Source of the DNA: Stichopus chloronotus
Lineage: Eukaryota > Echinodermata > Holothuroidea > Aspidochirotida > Stichopodidae
DNA length: 64,000 nucleotides
NCBI GenBank assembly: GCA_021234535.1
Contig: CM037849.1
Coordinates: 16,446,274 to 16,510,273 of the forward strand
Reading direction: 5' to 3'
The translations under genes were made by a program, and so were the position numbers. This document shows positions 59,505-64,000 of this stretch, in pieces (the stretch's first letter is position 1; each line of letters begins with the position of its first letter). The notes under the pieces were generated by a model. That model saw only the letters and a program-made list of their open reading frames with translations. It did not search any database and was not told the DNA's origin.

Positions 59505-60249
59505 CAGGGGCGGCACCAGGGGGGGGAGGGGGATGCCTTCCCCCAGTTGCCCCCCACTCAGCTCCTGAAGTATAGTGTCCTTTCAAGAGTTTTCAAGGCA
59601 AAATAATTCACACATAATTTTCCTCCCTGTTTGAATCATTCCCAAGCTTTTCAAAGTAATTAATTCTTGCTGTAGTTGTGAACACATCCCTCTAACACAT
59701 TATGTACTACCTGGTATGCTCGATATAAAAACTTAGAGTGTAACAGATACATATGTACATATCTATTCCCTGTTAATATACTGTACATATTGCATTCACC
59801 TTTCTGTTTTAAGAAAAGTGTAAAAAGTGTCAAGAGATTGCTAATAAGTAGCTTTTAGACATACTGTCGCTTTCCAACTTTTCATGAACATTGTCAGCTA
59901 AGAAGAGTAATAGCCAAATAAGCCTAGCTTGCATTAAAATCATTTGAAATCTTTGCTTTGGATGATGCATTATGGACCAACGTACACCTATCCTGAGACT
60001 TAATTTTTTACCAAGTGATTGCTAAAACCTCAGAGCTTCCGGGGGCTTCGCCCCCTGGACCCCCACCAGGGCTTTGCCCCTGGACCCCACCAGGGACCCT
60101 AAGGCAGGCCCCTGGACCCCACCCGGTAAGTCCAGTGTTTCATGCTCAATATCGCGCTGTGCTCGAAACTGTTTTTGCCCCCACAACATTTTCTTTTGCC
60201 CTCCATTCCTTCCCCCCCCCCCACTTTCAAAGTCCTGGTGCCGCCACTG
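59505..60249. mobile_element. Non-autonomous hAT-like element with 8-bp target duplication
   Basis: 745 bp. The left end is CAGGGGCGGCACCAGG and the right end is the inverse of CAGTGGCGGCACCAGG (15 of 16 matching). The flanks ATCCTCGT (59497-59504) and ATCCTCAT (60250-60257) form an 8-bp target duplication with one mismatch, as expected for hAT. The interior contains a GC-rich block with repeated CCCCTGGACCCC(C)ACCAGGG motifs (60035-60125), including GGGGGCTTCGCCCCC, a self-complementary hairpin. G- and C-runs sit just inside the two ends. There is no transposase; overlapping frames across the GC block are by-products. Confidence 0.88.
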
Positions 60250-62039
60250 ATCCTCATGTGCAGATTTTGACCGGAGCATCATACGCCATCTTTCCACATG
60301 AGACTGGGTATTCCAGTGGGCCTAAAATGCAAGGCAAAAATGTTGGTTAAATAAACATATTCACTGAGACATGATGTGGTGTAAAAAGGACCGATGCTCT
60401 TACATCATGCAGTGAGAGGCCTGCATATGCTCAGTTTGATAAGGTGCAACTTTTTTAGACCCACTCAGTCCACCAGGTACACAGGAATTCCTGGATAGTA
60501 TCCTGCAGGGGGCCAAGCTTGCAGCTACTTCCATTTTGATTTACAGCTTTTAACATAAACATACGTACACATGCATGTATATCATGACAAGCAACATAGA
60601 CAGAGAATGTCTTGTTTGTCTTGCCATGGTACATTATATACAGCATTATCATCATCATCATCATCTTGGTAGATGCAGCTGTATTGATTAATTAAAGACG
60701 CTTTCACCGTGAATTGACAGCTATGGCTCGGTGTTCTATGGGCCCTAGACAATTCTAAGTTATATTTATTACTCTTTTATGTAAACATTTAGGACCTACA
60801 TATATTCATCCTGAGCACACCCCAGTATAGTCTTGGAATGTCATGCACAGTCATCTCTCTCTCTGAAGCAAACGTCCTCAAAGTGTTTGTTTTACGTGAA
60901 TTTTATTATTTACCCATCGTCACGACCAGAATGTCAGTAGATCTGATGACAGTTGTCTAGACATTCGCGACAAGAGGAACATGTCCTTGATATATTTATA
61001 CCGTACATGCCCACAGAAGCTGTAGGAAGCATCTATTCACCAGAACATGTTTAAGCGAGTAGAACGTATTTATTGGCACAAACGAGCTTTTAACCAATCG
61101 GTGATTGTGAATTATGGGTTTCGTTTAGGGTTACGGGTTTAATCGATCTGCACCACGAGTTAACAATAACAGAGGTTCTTCCCCTGTTTTTCGTTTGTTT
61201 CTTTTTTTTTTTTTTTCTTTTTTGTGTGTGAGGGAATAAATCAACCAAAGCTGTAAGTGTGACATTAAACCTCGATTTGTATGAAGTCCCATGGTTATCT
61301 CTCTTTTTTCTTACACTCTTTAACGTAACATTCAGCCAAAGTTAGCTTCGGCTACACTGCACACACATAAACTTACAGACACCTTTGCATACTTCAGTTT
61401 CTCACAGTTGTACATCTTTGTCGCCCAACTTCCCTATGATTCATTGTTATTCAAGTCGGGGGGACCATCCTAAGCTATGGTTCTCTCTACGGTAGTGAAT
61501 CACAAACTTGCTGGACATACTTCTTCTATGTCAGGAAGAGTACAGCAACAATCTCACCCTTATGGCCGGATTGGCAGGGACGTGTGGCTCTCAACAGCGT
61601 TTTAAAATATGTTCTGGGACTATAAACCAGGAAGGGCATGCTCGCTTACTTTGAAGAAGTCTGACCCCTTTGTACCCATTACCAGTTGTGTATACCACAA
61701 ATTTTAGCGGTTCCCCTTGGCCATGGGTAGATTTACATGGCAGAGTGCTTTAATTTACAGTTTTTGGTAACCTAATGTGTGCACACGCCAACACGTGCTG
61801 TATGCATGTGACCACCATTTGGCGTGTATGACGAATGAGAATAAATGCACTGGAATCACTGTACAAGGTACAGTATATTTGTACTGTAGGATGACTAGGC
61901 GGTGTCTAGGCAATTTGAAACACTCCTTGCTCACTAAGAGCTAGCTGATACTAATGTAATCTGTCAAGTGAGAAGGAACCATTTGCGTAAGCTCTCAGTC
62001 ACTAGTATAGCATTATAACAACACGTTTGAAGACGATTT
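60250..62039. other. Intronic stretch without defined features
   Basis: Includes a short (ATC)n run near 60647-60665 and a T-rich tract near 61201-61222. No exon recognised. Confidence 0.45.
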
Positions 62040-62290
62040 TAAAGGCAGTCACTCATCAACTCAAGCTGCATTTTTGGCTAGGTGTAAGCAAAATTGGTCC
62101 TGCTCTTCCACTTACATCAAATTTGAAAGATACGCAGAGTAGCTCATATTGAACAGCATACATGGGTACTGTAGGGTCCAGGATTTTTATGACAGATGTG
62201 GAAGAGTTTTAGGCAGGCTGTGGGGGAGGGGGGGGGGGGCTAGAAATAAGTTGTCGGGAGAATTGAAACTGAATGGGGTGTTGAGTAACT
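62040..62290 (+). mobile_element. TTAA-family miniature element, copy 3 (diverged)
   Basis: Aligns with 16010-16267 in the same orientation. It starts TTTAAAGGCAGTCACTCATC; internal matches include AATTTGAAAGATACGCAGAG, TAGCTCATATTGAACAGC, GGAAGAGTTTTAGGCAGGCTG and GGGAGAATTGAAACTGAATG, followed by GGGGTGTTGAG. It is more diverged than the other two copies and carries a G12 tract (62228-62239) where they have AGGGAGGGACTAGAGG. The right-hand TTAA is not clear. Confidence 0.7.
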
Positions 62291-62569
62291 TCATTCTCAG
62301 ATTGTATCTGCCACTTAATATCATTTGACTTCCACATCCTGTAGCATTTATGTACGATAAAGAGAGCAGCAGACACGGTTCCATATCCGTCACTGCAGCG
62401 TTCAGTCCTCCAAGCGATCCTTCATTTGTTGACAACCCATTGCCATCAACAGTTCTGTTTGTTTACACATTTAGGTCATGGTATTTCTTTTCTGTTTCTC
62501 CAGAAACTGATATCACTCATCAAAACCTGTACTATCTTTTATTTTTCTCCATTTCTCCTCGCCACCTAG

Positions 62570-62687
62570 GGGTACCTCATATCACTGTTCCTCCTTCAGA
62601 CGTGTCAACTCCCGAGGGCAGTAATGTCTACTTCAGGTGTGCAGCCATTGGGGAACCAGAACCAGAAATCATTTGGTTCAGCAATGG
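62570..62687 (+). CDS. PXDN: Peroxidasin exon: first half of an Ig C2-set domain
   Basis: A 118-bp exon between acceptor CACCTAG and donor GTGAGTA. Joined to the cap exon it reads RVPHITVPPSDVSTPEGSN, then VYFRCAAIGEPEPEIIWFSN, and ends two bases into a Gly codon (GG). It contains the first Ig cysteine (YFRC), the GxPxPxIxW core with the invariant tryptophan, and the VxxxxGxxV entry typical of I-set domains. The partner YxC cysteine must lie in the next exon, outside the window. Spacing from the cap (C then RVPHIT) matches the direct LRRCT-to-Ig1 transition of peroxidasin. Confidence 0.9.
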
Positions 62688-64000
62688 GTGAGTAGTCTTA
62701 CCTGAGAAACTCTCCCCCCCCCCCCCAAGATACGGAAAGGATAAAAGTAACAAGTGCTACAGTCAATGTGAATTTTAATCATCACTCTGTCAGCCAGGGA
62801 AACGACTCTGGAAAGACCATCCTTTCATCATCAGGTGGAAAAAAAAACCTGTGTCCTTGGTTTTACTTTTAATAAGTGAATTCTGTCCATCCAGAGTGTG
62901 ATTTCTCCATTGTAGGGTCACCAAACTGGTGTTTGATGAATTCCCTTGAGCAAAGATGTCCATAAAAGCGTGCCACCATTGATTGCAGCATGTAGTGTAC
63001 AGAAAAGGAAAATATCGATTCAAGTTCCTTTCAGATTGCAAGAAATGGCACTTTCCAGTCTCTCTGCTCTTCTGAGTTTTAGGTAACATTTTTCATTGCC
63101 AGTCTTGAACAAATTGTGCTCTGTATTATAGTTAGCATTTTCACAGGTGACACCCGCTACCCAGGTACCCAAATGGCATTTTATAAACTGGATGCAAAAT
63201 TCCTCCTCTGATTCCTTCATGAAATGAAAAACGGAACAACAGCTGTGTGAACACACTGTATCAGATTGCCAAATTTCACATACCAGGCACAGGAAAAAGC
63301 TCAAAATGGAACTTTCGTCTTTTTCTGAAGGAAAATGGTCCTATTCATGAGAAGGTGTAGGCAAATGTAGGTAGTGTACTAAGATTTATAGCGTAGTAAG
63401 ATTTTTCCACATGAATGTAAAGTACTATATTCTGTACATTACAATGGAAATACCAATGTTAACACTAAAGCTACCACCTTTGGTCAGGCGGATACCAGGG
63501 TTCCCAACAGTTACGAGACGTTCCTAGTTTCATTAATCGATGAAAACACTAATTATTTTACCCTCAGATTACAATGGAGGGATGGGGGGGGGGAGCAAGT
63601 AGGGGCAAGACATTTGACAGGGGATGCCCGGCCCCTACCCTCCATGTTTGGTTATGCCATTGACTTAGGTTACCATAGATAACCTAGGTAGGTAACGTAG
63701 GTCACAGTACAGGACCTTTAGATAAAGGGAGTTTTATATGCGGCTGAAGACTTTTTTGTGAACATGATCGTGGGATATATGGACACCTCATCACTTACCC
63801 TTGCTTGACAAACCCCACTTGAATCTTCTCAGTCGATAGTGATGGTGTAACAGATCTTTCTCTTTACCATGTGCCAAGGTTTGCCTAAATGATCTATTTT
63901 CTCACCTTCAAGGTATTTCAGTTTGAAAATCTGATGATTCCAGAGAATCTCTCTTTTTTTTAAATAAAAAGAGAGGGTACAGTATATGTCCTTCGGTGAA
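62688..64000 (+). other. Start of the intron within the Ig domain
   Basis: Begins GTGAGTA. C13 at 62714-62726 and G10 at 63584-63593. No second-half Ig exon (YxC motif) was recognised before the window ends. Confidence 0.6.

Larger units (their letters stand above)
52696..62569 (+). other. Intron between LRR cap and Ig exons (9.9 kb)
   Basis: GTAAGTA to GCCACCTAG. It contains a diverged foldback half-copy (57480-57608), a possible hAT terminus near 57766, a hAT-like element (59505-60249) and a TTAA-family copy (62040-62290). The stretch 52700-57480 shows short frames on both strands but nothing recognisable; a G14 tract sits at 55760-55773. Confidence 0.75.
27870..62687 (+). other. PXDN: Partial peroxidasin-like gene (span of five recognised exons)
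   Basis: Five exons (27870-28013, 29796-29939, 38986-39057, 52526-52695, 62570-62687) join in a single open frame of 648 nt, giving five LRRs, an LRR C-terminal cap and the start of an Ig C2-set domain. All donors are GTGAGT or GTAAGT and all acceptors are AG. Every LRR-LRR and LRR-cap junction splits a leucine codon after its second base, and the cap-Ig junction splits after the first. This architecture matches the N-terminal ectodomain of peroxidasin. That family is secreted to the basement membrane, where its peroxidase domain generates hypobromous acid to form sulfilimine crosslinks in collagen IV. The peroxidase domain itself is not in the window. Other LRR-Ig proteins are less likely because of the TQAAATC motif in the cap and the family-like order. 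Confidence 0.85.

Noticed and set aside
60015..60350. Pro/Gly-rich frames on both strands near 60.0-60.35 kb
   Set aside because: They lie within the GC-rich tandem block of the hAT-like element and reflect repeat composition.
62350..62691. 113-codon + frame starting with Met at 62350
   Set aside because: Only its last part (from 62570) is the Ig exon. The upstream part is intron that happens to be open, and the acceptor CACCTAG marks the true start.
1..64000. Prokaryotic-type systems (CRISPR, phage defence, operons)
   Set aside because: The window is plainly eukaryotic. The repeats are minisatellites and transposons, without spacer structure or adjacent cas-like genes.

Overview
This window is eukaryotic genomic DNA. 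It carries split coding exons with clean GT-AG introns, long AT-rich introns, many miniature transposons and several tandem arrays. There are no bacterial operons, ribosome binding sites or CRISPR arrays. The repeat style (hAT and foldback elements, TTAA-flanked elements, AGGTCA-rich satellite, poly-G tracts) and the protein's closeness to animal peroxidasin suggest a marine invertebrate, perhaps an echinoderm or another invertebrate deuterostome. That placement is an inference, not a measurement.

The only gene I can support firmly is a partial peroxidasin-like gene on the + strand. Five exons encode, in order, LRR1-2 (27870-28013), LRR3-4 (29796-29939), LRR5 (38986-39057), the LRR C-terminal cap (52526-52695) and the first part of an Ig domain (62570-62687). 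All five join in one frame with consensus splice sites. The order and spacing follow the N-terminal ectodomain of peroxidasin, a secreted extracellular-matrix haem peroxidase that crosslinks collagen IV. The signal peptide and LRR N-terminal cap were not found; they are probably upstream of the window or in an unrecognised small exon. The remaining Ig domains, the peroxidase domain and the VWC domain would lie downstream.

Layout: 1-27.9 kb is upstream or first-intron sequence. It holds a possible small terminal exon of another gene (832-957, weak), TTAA-flanked miniature elements (4488, 16010), a 3.1-kb 130-bp minisatellite (10.2-13.35 kb) joined to a pair of 200-bp elements, a hAT element with an 8-bp target duplication (23405) and a 416-bp foldback element (25023). 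From 27.9 to 62.7 kb the five exons are spread through introns of 1.8, 9.0, 13.5 and 9.9 kb. Those introns carry a 22-bp minisatellite that degenerates almost to an exon acceptor, a (GA)27 tract, a second foldback family, a tandem array rich in nuclear-receptor-like AGGTCA half-sites, an interspersed repeat of about 0.9 kb and a second hAT element (59505). The last 1.3 kb is intron.

The longest open frames in the window (up to 589 codons, minus strand, 10-13 kb) are products of the minisatellite and are not called as genes. No wholly new biological system is evident. The most interesting observations are the minisatellite/element composite, the half-site array, and the exact pairing of LRRs in 144-bp exons.
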